Assembly (NCBI RefSeq): GCF_013348805.1
Contig: NZ_CP054690.1
Location: forward strand, 5,270,001-5,334,000
Direction of reading: 5' to 3'
DNA: 64,000 bases
Origin: Rhodococcus sp. W8901
Lineage (GTDB): Bacteria; Actinomycetota; Actinomycetes; Mycobacteriales; Mycobacteriaceae
The position numbers and the translations under genes are program-made. The notes beneath the pieces were generated by a model that saw only the letters and a program-made list of their open reading frames with translations, was not told where the DNA came from and made no database searches. This document shows positions 38,920 through 48,734 of this stretch, in pieces (positions within the stretch are counted from its first letter, which is position 1; each line of letters begins with the position of its first letter).

Positions 38920-39195
38920 ATGGGGAAATCACCGAATCGCGTGCGCCCATCCTGGAGCGTGCTTGTTGGATTCGGCGTGGCGTTCGTACTCGCCACGAGC
39001 CGGCTGCTGCTCACAGCACCCGGGCAGCTGCCGTCGCACTTCGACGGGTCCGGAGAGATCACCGAATGGACACTCCGCGGCGCTACTGGTGGGCGTGACG
39101 CGAATGCGCGCAGGCTGACCGCGATGGCGGTCGAGATGCAGCGAGGATGGGCGGGACACACCGCGCTATTTTGGCCGATCCCGGAGACGTCGTAG
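38920..39195 (+). pseudogene. Truncated copy of the DUF1648/SdpI-like membrane protein gene
   Basis: The first 50 codons match the protein at 51904-52449 closely: MGKSPNRVRP, GVAFVLATSRLLLTAPGQLPSHF and GSGEITEW against MGKSPKRVRP and the same following motifs. After GEITEW the similarity stops and the frame continues with unrelated residues to a stop at 39195 (91 aa). The DUF1648-type motif LPSHFDGSGEITEW is kept but three membrane segments and the C-terminus are lost. It is probably a decayed duplicate. Confidence 0.75.
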
Positions 39196-39360
39196 CTACT
39201 CGCTTGAAGTCGTCCTTCACCGGACTACCCAGCCAGATAGCTGATCCGCGTTGCCGGCAGAGTGGTCCGGGGCAGGAAATCACACAGAAATGATGTTCGC
39301 GGTGGGGCGAAGCACGTTGCTTACCTGGGACTGCACGCGAAGCCGCTAGCCTCGGGTTCC

Positions 39361-40224
39361 ATGCCACTAGTCTCGGACGAAGTGCTGGCCCCTACCTCCG
39401 ACATCCACGTTGCTGATTCTCGGACGTTCCGGCGGGCCTTCCAGGATCTGAGGGAGGGGTTCGCTCAGCGGGAACTGTGGCTCACCCTCGGGTGGCAGGA
39501 CATCAAACAGAGGTACCGTCGTTCGGTGATCGGCCCGTTCTGGGTCACCATCGCCACTGGCGTGCAGGCGACTGCGATGGGCCTGCTCTACGCCGGTTTG
39601 CTTCATATTCCTCTGAACTTCCTCCTTCCCTACGTCACTGTCGGATTGATCGTGTGGAACCTGATCAACGCATCAATCCTGGAGGGCTCCGAGGTCTTCA
39701 TTGCCAACGAGGGTCTGATCAAGCAGTTGCCGTCGGCCCTGAGCGTGCATGTCTATCGCCTGGTGTGGAGGCAGGTGCTGCTCTTCGCCCACACTCTGGT
39801 GGTGTACGTGGTTTTGCTGTTCGCATTCGGGGTGTGGCACAACATGCACTGGACTGCGGTAGCGGCCATCCCCGCATTTGCGCTGCTCGTCCTCAACTCG
39901 CTGTGGGTATCGATCGTGTTCGGCATCTTCGCCACCCGCTACCGCGACATCGCACCGATCCTCGGCAGCCTGACGCTGCTGCTGTTCGTGCTCACTCCGG
40001 TCATGTGGACCACGCAGGCCCTCGGCGACCGGGCCGGAGAACGTGCACGCATCGCGGAGATCAACCCGCTCTACCACTATCTCGAGATCATCCGGGCGCC
40101 GCTGCTCGGACAGGACCAGCGGGCGTACCACTGGTACATCGTGCTGGGCTTCACCGCCGCCGGGTGGGCACTCGCGATCCACGCCCTCCGCAAGTATCGG
40201 GCTCGTGTGCCTTACTGGGTGTGA
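39361..40224 (+). CDS. ABC-2 type polysaccharide export permease (Wzm-like)
   Basis: This 287-residue inner-membrane protein has about six membrane segments. The N-terminal cytoplasmic part carries QRELWLTLGWQDIKQRYRRSVIGPFWVTI, which is highly similar to the galactan-exporter permease of mycobacteria (Rv3783 type) as I recall it. It should form a channel for a lipid-linked glycan with a Wzt-type ATPase, but no such ATPase gene is in this window. ATG 39361 is preferred; the ribosome site is weak. A GT87 glycosyltransferase lies 400 bases downstream on the other strand. Confidence 0.88.
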   Translation: MPLVSDEVLAPTSDIHVADSRTFRRAFQDLREGFAQRELWLTLGWQDIKQRYRRSVIGPFWVTIATGVQATAMGLLYAGLLHIPLNFLLPYVTVGLIVWNLINASILEGSEVFIANEGLIKQLPSALSVHVYRLVWRQVLLFAHTLVVYVVLLFAFGVWHNMHWTAVAAIPAFALLVLNSLWVSIVFGIFATRYRDIAPILGSLTLLLFVLTPVMWTTQALGDRAGERARIAEINPLYHYLEIIRAPLLGQDQRAYHWYIVLGFTAAGWALAIHALRKYRARVPYWV

Positions 40225-40359
40225 CTCGCTGACAACAACGAGCCGAGTCCGTCACCGAGGCCCTGACCTATCCGTAGAAGAGGGGGCTCGTGGGTCGAGT
40301 CCCAGCAACGAGGCCCGCAGCGGCGGGCGCCAGCATTGCCCCGGGACCTGGGCCATCGG

Positions 40360-40464
40360 CTAAGCGCCAGGCGCCGCGCCCTCCGGAACGACGTCGCCCT
40401 CATCAACACTCAGCACTGCACCGGTCTCCGCGTCGATGAGAACGGACGTGACCTTCGACGACAT
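40360..40464 (-). CDS. Possible 34-residue small protein
   Basis: The frame encodes MSSKVTSVLIDAETGAVLSV followed by an acidic tail and ends in TAG. AAAGGGAG lies 6-7 bases before ATG 40464, which is the main support. The frame remains open to 40566 with residues SDEERELL just before the Met, so a longer product or a gene remnant is possible. No family is recognised. Confidence 0.35.
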   Translation of the reverse strand: MSSKVTSVLIDAETGAVLSVDEGDVVPEGAAPGA

Positions 40465-40622
40465 CAGAAGCTCCCTTTCCTCGTCCGAAATCCGATCCAG
40501 CGAACCCGAGTTGGGGTCCTGAGCACCCCGCTGAGGGCAACCTCGGGGGTGCTGCCCCTCGGGCATCCGAAAGCAGTCCCAGGAACAGCGAGGACTGCTG
40601 GCCCGAAATCACGATGGGGCAG

Positions 40623-41891
40623 TCAGCGGTTGGCACGGATGGCGCGGATGTCGCCACGGCTCAACTCACGGGCTGCCGACCTGTTTCGATAGGCCCCGAA
40701 GGCAAGCCACACCAAGAACCCGAACCCGACCGTCACGTAGAGAGTGCCGAATCCGTGCTGCCACAGGGCCCAGTCGAGCTCGCGATCCCCGGCCGTCGGC
40801 AACAGGTGTTGCGGGCCGATCAGGAAGAGTGCACCGATACCGGTGGCGGCGACGGCATTCCATGCAGAAGGCGCGCGCACCACCGCGAGCGCCAGGACCA
40901 GCAGCGCTGGGGCTGCCCACACCCAGTGGTGCGACCACGACACAGGCGAGGCCAACAGGACTGCCGTCGCGTTCGCGATCAACGCAACGACCAGATCGTC
41001 GTGGTCGATTGCGCGGCGGATCGCGATCACCGCGACCACCAGCATCACGACGACTGCGACCAACCACAGGACCGACCCGAGGTGCTCGGGCGGCCCGAAT
41101 CGCGAGATGACCGCCTTGAAGGACGCGTTGTTGGCGAAGTAGGCCGGGCCGATCCGGCCCGTATCCGGGAGGGTCTGCAACCAGTATTTCGTGGACGCCT
41201 CGGGCATCACGGCGAAAGCCAGCGCGGTGAATCCGAGGGCCGCGACGACGATGCGGCCACTGGTCCGCCAATCGCGTTTGAGCAGGAAGAGCAGCAGGAA
41301 AGCTATGGGGGTCAGTTTGATCGCGGCCGCGAGCCCGATCAGTAGCCCGCGTGGCCATTTCGGCTTCTCCGTCAGCACATCGACTGCGACCAATGCCATC
41401 AGAACCATGTTGATCTGCCCGAAGCTGATGGTTTCGCGAACGGGCTCGAGTTGCAGTGCGACGGCGACCGCGACAGCAGTCATGGTCCACGAGGCCCGCG
41501 CGCCCACATCCGGCCTCACACGTGCAAGGACCATCCGTAGTGTCACCGCCAGCGCGGCGACAGATACGAGGGTGAACACGAGCTTGCCGAGCCCGAGGGG
41601 CATCAGCGCGAGCGGGACGAACAACATTGCCGCGAGCGGCGGGTACGTGAACGGCAGCCCGAAATCGCCGACCACGGGCGGCAACGCGCCGTAGATGTCT
41701 CCGCCGTCGAGCAGCACCCTCGCGCCCATGCGGTAGACGAGCAGGTCTATGTAGTCGTTCCCTGCGAGGAAGCTGACGGTCAGGCCGGCCGAAATGGCCA
41801 ACGCCGCCACCGCAACAGCGGCGCCTGCACGGCTGCGGAAGAACAGTTCAGATGATGTCAGACCGACTCGGTTTTGCCCTGAATGCCGCAC
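40623..41891 (-). CDS. GT87-family polyprenol-phosphate mannosyltransferase-like membrane protein
   Basis: This 422-residue polytopic membrane protein has about ten hydrophobic segments. It resembles the DUF2029/GT87 alpha-1,2-mannosyltransferases (PimE type) of mycolic-acid bacteria. The N-terminal external loop GNDYIDLLVYRMGARVLLDGGDIYG carries the conserved Asp region, and FTYPPLAAMLFVPLALMP and FGQINMVLMALVAVD are typical. It would transfer a mannose or arabinose from a polyprenyl phosphate to a glycolipid or glycan on the outer side of the membrane. No gene partner adjoins it except the divergently placed Wzm-like permease. Confidence 0.87.
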   Translation of the reverse strand: MRHSGQNRVGLTSSELFFRSRAGAAVAVAALAISAGLTVSFLAGNDYIDLLVYRMGARVLLDGGDIYGALPPVVGDFGLPFTYPPLAAMLFVPLALMPLGLGKLVFTLVSVAALAVTLRMVLARVRPDVGARASWTMTAVAVAVALQLEPVRETISFGQINMVLMALVAVDVLTEKPKWPRGLLIGLAAAIKLTPIAFLLLFLLKRDWRTSGRIVVAALGFTALAFAVMPEASTKYWLQTLPDTGRIGPAYFANNASFKAVISRFGPPEHLGSVLWLVAVVVMLVVAVIAIRRAIDHDDLVVALIANATAVLLASPVSWSHHWVWAAPALLVLALAVVRAPSAWNAVAATGIGALFLIGPQHLLPTAGDRELDWALWQHGFGTLYVTVGFGFLVWLAFGAYRNRSAARELSRGDIRAIRANR

Positions 41892-42292
41892 TAGACAAAC
41901 CTAACAGCCGGTATTCAAATATTCGGCGACATGCCGATCGGGCACCTAGGGGTCCCAGGCGAGCAAGGGCGTGATAGTTCGAGCCAGGGCGTGCTCGCCT
42001 TCCAGAGATTCGGCAGATGACGTCCACGACGGCACGGTAGGCAGGCTCAACGTGCGCGAGCTTCAGCAAGGACGTCATCGACAGCCGTCGATGCACTGGT
42101 CAGGCGCCCGACAGTTGCACTTCCCGCGCTCGGGCACCCCCCCGGCATCACCGATAGCTCTGTTGAAGGGCGGTCCAGTGATCGAACACTCCCCCGGCGG
42201 AGCACCCCCGTGTACATTCGGATGCTAACAACATTCGGATGATTACAGCATTTGAAATGGGATGAATCAGAGGGAGGGGAGGAATCGGAGCG
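41892..42292. other. 401-bp gene-free region before the TetR-ClpX pair
   Basis: No convincing gene is visible. The region is A/T-richer near its right end, where the two 17-bp direct repeats at 42214-42247 lie about 45 bases upstream of the TetR start. GGGAGGGGAGG just before ATG 42293 acts as ribosome site. Confidence 0.65.
42214..42247. repeat. Two adjacent 17-bp direct repeats upstream of the TetR-ClpX genes
   Basis: ACATTCGGATGCTAACA (42214-42230) is followed at once by ACATTCGGATGATTACA (42231-42247), identical at 15 of 17 positions. Placement suggests a regulator-binding site overlapping the promoter. Confidence 0.7.
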
Positions 42293-43381
42293 ATGGCGCG
42301 GCTGACGAGGGTCCAGCAGCAAGAGCTCAACCGGCGCAGGGTGCTCGCGGCAGCCCGAGCCGAATTCTCCGAGCGCGGCTTCCGCAAAGCGACCGTGGAC
42401 GACATCGCCATCCGCTCGGACCTCACCCGGGGCGCGGTGTATTCCAACTTTCCCGGCAAGCGTGCCCTGTATCTAGCGGTCCTCGCGGAGGAGGCGGAGA
42501 ACGCCGGCGAAGTCCTGAACACTTATGCAGATGACCCGGAGGGCGCGCTGGCGGTGTTCGCGAGCACTTGGGTGGATCGACTGCCCCGGACCAACAACTA
42601 CGAGTATCAGGGATCAGTTCAGCTCACCTCTCCGATGCTCGGCGTGGACCTCATCCCCGAAATCCTCACTGACGAACGGTTTCAGCGGCCGTTCGCCCAG
42701 TTGGTGAAGCTCGATGCCATACTTCTCGGCTTGGCCCTCGAGGGACTCTCCCGGGCCGCCGAGCGCATGGTCGGCGTCGCCGAATCCGTGCTCACCGTTC
42801 TGTACGGTGCAAGCGAATTATCCTTCGTTGCACCCGATTTCGTGGATCACTCCAAGGTGATCGCAACCTGTCGACACATCACTGGAATCGTCATCGACGA
42901 TCCGTGGATTCTTCCGGCAACTGACGTCGCTGTGAATTCCGTCGACGAGGAGTGGACCGTCCCCAGGGCAACCGATGTTGTTCGCGGCAAGCCGACGGCG
43001 ATCGACGACGGAATCGTTGCCGTAGTCGGGATGAACCGGCTCGAGTGCATCGAGCACCTGGTCCGTACGGCACCCCGTGAATCGCCAGTCACCGCTGTTC
43101 TCGTAACCGCTGACATCGCCGAGCTAGCGCCACTGGCACGATTGGCACTCGCCGATATGTGCCGGTCGCTGCGCCAAGCCTTCCCCTCCGCCGCGTGGCC
43201 GCGCGTGCAGGTGATGGTCGACCCCAACGGTGAGATCGCCGCGGCCTGCGGGTTGTCGAACGTCGATGACGACACCGAGGCTGCCGTCTCCATCTCCGAT
43301 GGACGCATCACCTCGCGCAGCATCGGCCCCGGTGCCTGCGCACGCGCCGACGCCCTCACCGCACGAACTCGAGACCACTGA
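42293..43381 (+). CDS. TetR-family regulator with an extra C-terminal domain
   Basis: This 362-residue protein is much longer than a normal TetR regulator (about 200). Residues 1-60 are the DNA-binding domain (VLAAARAEFSERGFRKATVDD, RSDLTRGAVYSNFPGKRALY) and about 65-195 the helical ligand domain. The last 150 residues form a separate alpha/beta-looking part with repeated strand-helix units (GIVAVVGMNRLECIEHLV, SPVTAVLVTADIAELAPL, RVQVMVDPNGEIAAACGL). The last segment recalls a thioredoxin/redoxin-like fold (VDPNGEIAAACGL), which is inference from pattern only. It ends 44 bases before the clpX-like gene and is probably co-transcribed with it. Confidence 0.88.
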   Translation: MARLTRVQQQELNRRRVLAAARAEFSERGFRKATVDDIAIRSDLTRGAVYSNFPGKRALYLAVLAEEAENAGEVLNTYADDPEGALAVFASTWVDRLPRTNNYEYQGSVQLTSPMLGVDLIPEILTDERFQRPFAQLVKLDAILLGLALEGLSRAAERMVGVAESVLTVLYGASELSFVAPDFVDHSKVIATCRHITGIVIDDPWILPATDVAVNSVDEEWTVPRATDVVRGKPTAIDDGIVAVVGMNRLECIEHLVRTAPRESPVTAVLVTADIAELAPLARLALADMCRSLRQAFPSAAWPRVQVMVDPNGEIAAACGLSNVDDDTEAAVSISDGRITSRSIGPGACARADALTARTRDH

Positions 43382-43425
43382 CGCGCACATTTCATCCACC
43401 CATCAGCGTTGACGAGGAGTGAGAC

Positions 43426-44721
<1,296 letters not shown>

Positions 44722-44872
44722 TCCAGCACCCCAGCACGGCTCGGGCAATCCATCTACATTGACCACGATCGACGCTGTCCTCGACATGGTTGTTGTCACA
44801 CCGCAGGTCAGAGCCCCGGGAAATGACAACTCCGGTGGCGATTCACAGCCCGTCAGCCCGACGACCGACGGA

Positions 44873-44905
44873 CCCGGCCGGCGGCGGGCTACCGCGACGG
44901 CCGGG
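44873..44905. terminator. Hairpin between clpX and the converging small membrane gene
   Basis: CCCGGCCG (44873-44880) pairs with CGGCCGGG (44898-44905) around a 17-base loop. It lies between converging genes and overlaps the last codons of the minus-strand gene, so its role as terminator is uncertain. Confidence 0.4.
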
Positions 44906-45122
44906 CTTCGTCGATCAGCGTGGTCCGAACGAACCACACGATGCGCTCGGTCACATCGAAGTCGTATGTGACGCCGATTCGTAAGCGGTCGGTGATGGTC
45001 CTGTGCGGTGATCGCAGTCCAGTCGTGCTGAGGGCAGCAGCACCACCGAGAGCTGTCACGGTGATGACCATCGTGGCGAAGAACTGGTGCCGGCGGATCC
45101 ATTGCGCCACAGTCGTCCTCAC
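44889..45122 (-). CDS. Small membrane protein with YDFDV motif
   Basis: This 77-residue protein has one hydrophobic segment (FFATMVITVTALGGAAAL, about residues 14-31) and a soluble tail with TYDFDVTERIVWF. The GTG start at 45122 overlaps the stop of the upstream gene (GTGA), so translation is coupled. The motif YDFDV is shared with the upstream protein, suggesting that both belong to one small system or came from duplication. Function is unknown. Confidence 0.6.
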   Translation of the reverse strand: MRTTVAQWIRRHQFFATMVITVTALGGAAALSTTGLRSPHRTITDRLRIGVTYDFDVTERIVWFVRTTLIDEARPSR

Positions 45123-45544
45123 TTCGGAAGCACCTGCTGCTGCAGGTGTTCGAGGGTCGACTGTGGCGTGGACCGCGTGATGATCCGGGAGGTCGAGCCG
45201 CTGACGGTGTTGATGAGCACGTCGAAGTCGTAGACCTGTCCGGCTACCAGGCTGTCGATGATCGCGCCGGTCTGCGGGGTCGACAGAGTCCCGCAGGTCG
45301 TGCCGATCTTCGCCGATTCCTTGCCGCGGAACCATCCAGGTTTCCGGATCGAGAGCACTTCGCAGCCTTCGGCGTGCCCGGTGCTTGTGGTCCGGTCAGT
45401 GGTGGACACGAGGCCGACGATCAACAACGGCGCCGGCACGGCGATCATGGCGGCCGCGCAGATCATCGCGATCCGCGCGCCCCGCACACTCCACATGCCC
45501 TGACTGTCGGCCAACTCCCCCACCTGCACTTCCAGATCCTCCAC
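45119..45544 (-). CDS. Membrane protein with YDFDV motif, possibly frameshifted at its 5' end
   Basis: From GTG 45544 this gives 141 residues: a short polar start (VEDLEVQVGELADSQG), one membrane segment (IAMICAAAMIAVPAPLLIVGL) and an outer domain with two Cys (GCEVL, TTCGTL) and VYDFDVLINTVSGS. Just upstream another frame (45638 downward) reads a cysteine pair HSCPVCRLLAATIDPGDVL and would join this one if a single G were missing from the GGGG run at about 45545-45549. The native protein may therefore be about 30 residues longer with a Cys-x-x-Cys start. Function unknown; it overlaps the next gene by GTGA. Confidence 0.55.
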   Translation of the reverse strand: MEDLEVQVGELADSQGMWSVRGARIAMICAAAMIAVPAPLLIVGLVSTTDRTTSTGHAEGCEVLSIRKPGWFRGKESAKIGTTCGTLSTPQTGAIIDSLVAGQVYDFDVLINTVSGSTSRIITRSTPQSTLEHLQQQVLPK

Positions 45545-45677
45545 CCCTGGGCACGTCCTCGACCCGGAGCACATCCCCGGGATCGATCGTAGCCGCCAGA
45601 AGCCGACAGACCGGGCAGCTGTGGTGTCCCGAGGCCACGGTCGGCTGCCGCCGCTGACGAGCCGACGCTGCGCTGAA

Positions 45678-45785
45678 ATGGTCAGCACAAGAGCCACTTT
45701 CCTGGATTCGTGTGCCGCCGCGATTACACCCTCAGCGATCGTCCGAGGAACCGGCTCCCGCGGACTGCACGTCATCCTGGGCTAA
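45678..45785 (+). pseudogene. Remnant of a clpX 3' end
   Basis: A 35-codon frame contains AIVRGTGSRGLHVIL, which matches the sensor-2 segment [15 protein letters not shown] of the ClpX at 43426-44721, preceded by a weaker match to its [15 protein letters not shown] segment. After a stop the DNA still resembles the next part (GTGCTCCAACATCTC against GTGCTCCAGCACTTC). It is a decayed fragment of a second clpX-like gene and is not expected to be functional. Confidence 0.75.
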
Positions 45786-45947
45786 GTGCTCCAACATCTC
45801 TCGTAGCCGAACGACGAGCGCGATCAGGAAGCCGGCAAGCTCATCCCCTGCCAGATCGGCCACCTGCTCGACCTTGCAAGCGCTTCGAGCCTGCGGTCGA
45901 CATCGCCTGCCACGCAGAAGAACCGGCTGTCGACCGGCGCACACGCG

Positions 45948-47585
45948 CTACAGCGGCGCGGTTATCGGCGCCTCCGGGACGCGCGTGACGGTGGTGGCCC
46001 CGGTCAGCAGGTAGTCCGTGATCGCTGTGTCGACCGTGGTGTTGCCGCCTTGGATGGCGGCGCCGTGGTCCCCGCCTTCCACGGTGACCAGGTGCGCGTT
46101 CATGTCGCGGGCATGTCGGACACCCCCGTCGTAGGGCGTCTGCGGGTCCCGCAATCCCTGCAGCACGAGGGGCGCCGTGGCCAAACCGTGGTTGCCGATC
46201 TCCGGTAGCGCGGTCACCGGCGGCGCCCCTGCGCACCCCGGACCTGCGCTGTAGCCGTAGCCGATGGCGTCGAACAGGTCGCCCGTGACGAACGTCGAGA
46301 AGAGCCAGCCCGGGAGCCGCTCTGGCCGCGGCGCGACCGCGTTCTCGTTGCAAAGCACGATCGCCTGCATCATCTGGGCCTGGACAATCGAGTTGAGTTG
46401 GTCCTCGGTGACGTCGCTGGGCACACCCTCGGGAAGTGCCCCGAGGCCGTCCCGGATGACGCGGGCGACCATCGGCCAGCTGTTCCGAGCGGGAAGCACT
46501 TGGCGTGTGAGGGCATAGATACTCGACGCGGACTGAGCGTGAGCGGGATCGGCGAGACGACGCAAGAACGCCTCGAACTGGACCCGGGCGGGCCCGGTGA
46601 GGTCGACACCGGCCCGGTACGCATCGGCGACATTCTCCAGGCCGGGTGGGACGTCGCCGATCTGCGCCGGTGGGGGCGCGAGGGTGGGGTTGCCCCCCGC
46701 TTCTCCGACGATACGGTCGGACCAGCGCTGGTACACCTGCAGCGGAGTGCCGCCGAGGCCGTAGATCGCGTCGTTCGCCGCGATCCAGTCCATGAGGTCA
46801 TAGAAGCGCGCCTTGTAGCCGTCGTTCTGGTGCCACAGGACGTCGTTCCACAGCCACTCGCGATCGACCGCCGAGTCGAGCACCATCCGTCCCGTGTGCC
46901 GCGGGAACAGTGTCGCGTACGTCGAGGCGAGGATCGTGCCGTACGAAAGGCCGTAGACGTCGATCACGTCGACACCGAGCGCGATCCGCACCTGTTCCCA
47001 GTCTCGGGCGGTGTTCTCCGTCGTGATGTGCGCGGTGGCGCCGGGTGCCGCACCGTCGCACGCCAGCCGCGCTGCCCCGCCCGCGAAGCCGACGTTCATT
47101 GCGGCCAAAAGCTCCGGGGTGACGGCACATTCGACCGCCCCAGCATGCGCGAGACCCCGGGGCTGCACACCGATGAAGTCCCACTGCCGGCGGATCTGCT
47201 CGGGAAGCGCCTGCGCGAACATGCCGTTGGACGCGATCGCGTCGCCGCCGGGCCCGCCGGGGTTGGTGAACAGCACGCCCCGGCGCGCGGCCGGATCCTC
47301 GGCGCCGTGACGGGTGACGAGGACGTCGATCGATCCGGCACCGGGATTCGCATAGTCACGCGGCACCGTGACGGTGCCGCACTGGTCGGTGTCCGGATCG
47401 AGCGCGTACTCGGCGGGGCACGGGCCCCAGGCCAGCTCCCCGCCCGCTGGGTCGGCGGCAGCCGACGGTACGGCGACGGAAGCGAATCCGACCGTCAACC
47501 CGACCGCGACGGCACCGAGGCGAGCCTTCCGGCCGGTGCGGGACTGCGACTTCCGAATACTGTTCCCCGAGTTCAGCACATCCAC
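45948..47585 (-). CDS. Secreted alpha/beta-hydrolase, tripeptidyl-aminopeptidase (SlpD/TAP) type
   Basis: This 545-residue exported peptidase has a signal peptide with basic start and hydrophobic core (LGAVAVGLTVGFASVAVP, cleavage near residue 45). NPGGPGG at 109-115 forms the oxyanion region, GLSYG at 212-216 holds nucleophile Ser214, and the C-terminal TAP domain carries QGLRDPQTPYDGG (Asp) and EGGDHGAAIQGG (His). It should remove short peptides from the N-terminus of proteins outside the cell. FIGVQPRGL replaces the usual DPRGTG-like segment. The GTG start 47585 has no clear ribosome site. Confidence 0.9.
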   Translation of the reverse strand: MDVLNSGNSIRKSQSRTGRKARLGAVAVGLTVGFASVAVPSAAADPAGGELAWGPCPAEYALDPDTDQCGTVTVPRDYANPGAGSIDVLVTRHGAEDPAARRGVLFTNPGGPGGDAIASNGMFAQALPEQIRRQWDFIGVQPRGLAHAGAVECAVTPELLAAMNVGFAGGAARLACDGAAPGATAHITTENTARDWEQVRIALGVDVIDVYGLSYGTILASTYATLFPRHTGRMVLDSAVDREWLWNDVLWHQNDGYKARFYDLMDWIAANDAIYGLGGTPLQVYQRWSDRIVGEAGGNPTLAPPPAQIGDVPPGLENVADAYRAGVDLTGPARVQFEAFLRRLADPAHAQSASSIYALTRQVLPARNSWPMVARVIRDGLGALPEGVPSDVTEDQLNSIVQAQMMQAIVLCNENAVAPRPERLPGWLFSTFVTGDLFDAIGYGYSAGPGCAGAPPVTALPEIGNHGLATAPLVLQGLRDPQTPYDGGVRHARDMNAHLVTVEGGDHGAAIQGGNTTVDTAITDYLLTGATTVTRVPEAPITAPL

Positions 47586-47637
47586 GACAGTAGTGCGCGC
47601 GAGGACTTTCCGCCGAATCGGAGCTGCCCGCTCCGGT

Positions 47638-48300
47638 CTACCTGCGGTGCGAACGCATCACGAGCCAGCCGCCGATACCGCACAGAGCGACCACTGCTGC
47701 GGCGACTGCGATCGTGACGCCCGTGGTCGAACTCGTTCCAAAGTCGGTCCGTCCGCTGTGTCGGTGTAGGTGCCCCAGTCACCTGGGCCATGCACGTGAG
47801 CTGGGCGCGGCCGCGCTGTCGACCGCGAAACCGATCGCGTGCATCACCGAATCGACGCCCTGGGTCTTCAATTCCCTGGCAACTTCACAGGGATCGGGTG
47901 GCGAACAGTTGTACTCGCCATCGGAGACCAGCACGATCGAGCGCGGTCCCGAGCTCGGCATGGCTGCGGCAGCTTCTCGCAGCGCGTTGCCCATCGGCGT
48001 CCAGCCGCTCTCTTTGACGCCGTCGACCGCACTGCCGAGTGCGTCCCTGTCGAGAGTATCTACCTTGTGCAGCACCTGGATGTCGCGGCAGCCCGCAGCC
48101 TTTTCGGCCTCGTCACTGCCTGTGCCGGTGCCCCACGACGGCCGCTCCTCCGTCGCCCGCCCGTCCAGCCACGAGAAATCCCACCCAGACACCGACACCA
48201 CCTCGCGGCCACCAGATCCTGGACCCCAGGCCCCCATGCCGATCACCCATTGCAGAACGACGCGGACCGAGCAAACGAAGTTGATGACCGCCTCGATCAG
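47638..48300 (-). pseudogene. Decayed VWA-domain membrane protein gene
   Basis: Pieces of a von Willebrand factor A protein lie in order on the minus strand. One frame (47779-48150) reads TGTGSDEAEKAAGCRDI, TPMGNALREAAAAMPSSG and RSIVLVSDGEYNCSPPDPCEVARELKTQGVD. The next part GDWGTYTDTADGPT is in another frame, and the C-terminal anchor GVTIAVAAAVVALCGIGGWLV with MRSHRR-stop (near 47641-47720) in a third. The N-terminal signal peptide and the first metal-site motif DxSxS are missing. At least two frame changes show that the gene is dead. Confidence 0.8.
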
Positions 48301-48374
48301 AAGGAGAGGGGATCGAGCGTCGCCGGGCAGGTCCTGGGTCGTCAGTCTCGCAGACCGTAGGCGTTTGTCCGTCG

Positions 48375-48734
48375 TTACCCGAGGACTTGGGGCTGGTCGA
48401 TCACCCACAACCAGCTGCCATCCGGCTGCTGGCGAGCTACTTCGACGGTGGCACCACCGTCAGCGAGGTGCACCGATGTCATCGCCAGATCACCGACTCG
48501 GAGAGCGGGCCGTGTCTCGCCCGGGGCAAACACCGGGGCGCCCGCGACAAGCTGCTCATAGGCAGCCCGGATCTCGGAAGATCCGGTCGCGACCCGACCA
48601 TCCGGCAAGGAAAGCACCGCGTCAGGCTCGTACAGTGCGACCAACCCATCCACGTCGCCGGCATTCAGTCGCTCCACAATCAGCCGGTTCAGATCCTCAG
48701 GCTCCGCGGCCCGTGTTGTCGTTGTTCCGCTCAT
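48375..48734 (-). CDS. SnoaL/NTF2-like small protein
   Basis: This 119-residue protein has the cone-shaped NTF2-like fold pattern: LNRLIVERLNAGDVDGLVALYEPDAVL, then GSSEIRAAYEQLV and the beta segments ending DGSWLWVIDQPQVL. Members include steroid isomerases, cyclases and polyketide-modifying enzymes, but many have no known activity. ATG 48734 has AAGGAG 10 bases upstream; the frame is open to 48818. The gene stands alone. Confidence 0.8.
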   Translation of the reverse strand: MSGTTTTRAAEPEDLNRLIVERLNAGDVDGLVALYEPDAVLSLPDGRVATGSSEIRAAYEQLVAGAPVFAPGETRPALRVGDLAMTSVHLADGGATVEVARQQPDGSWLWVIDQPQVLG

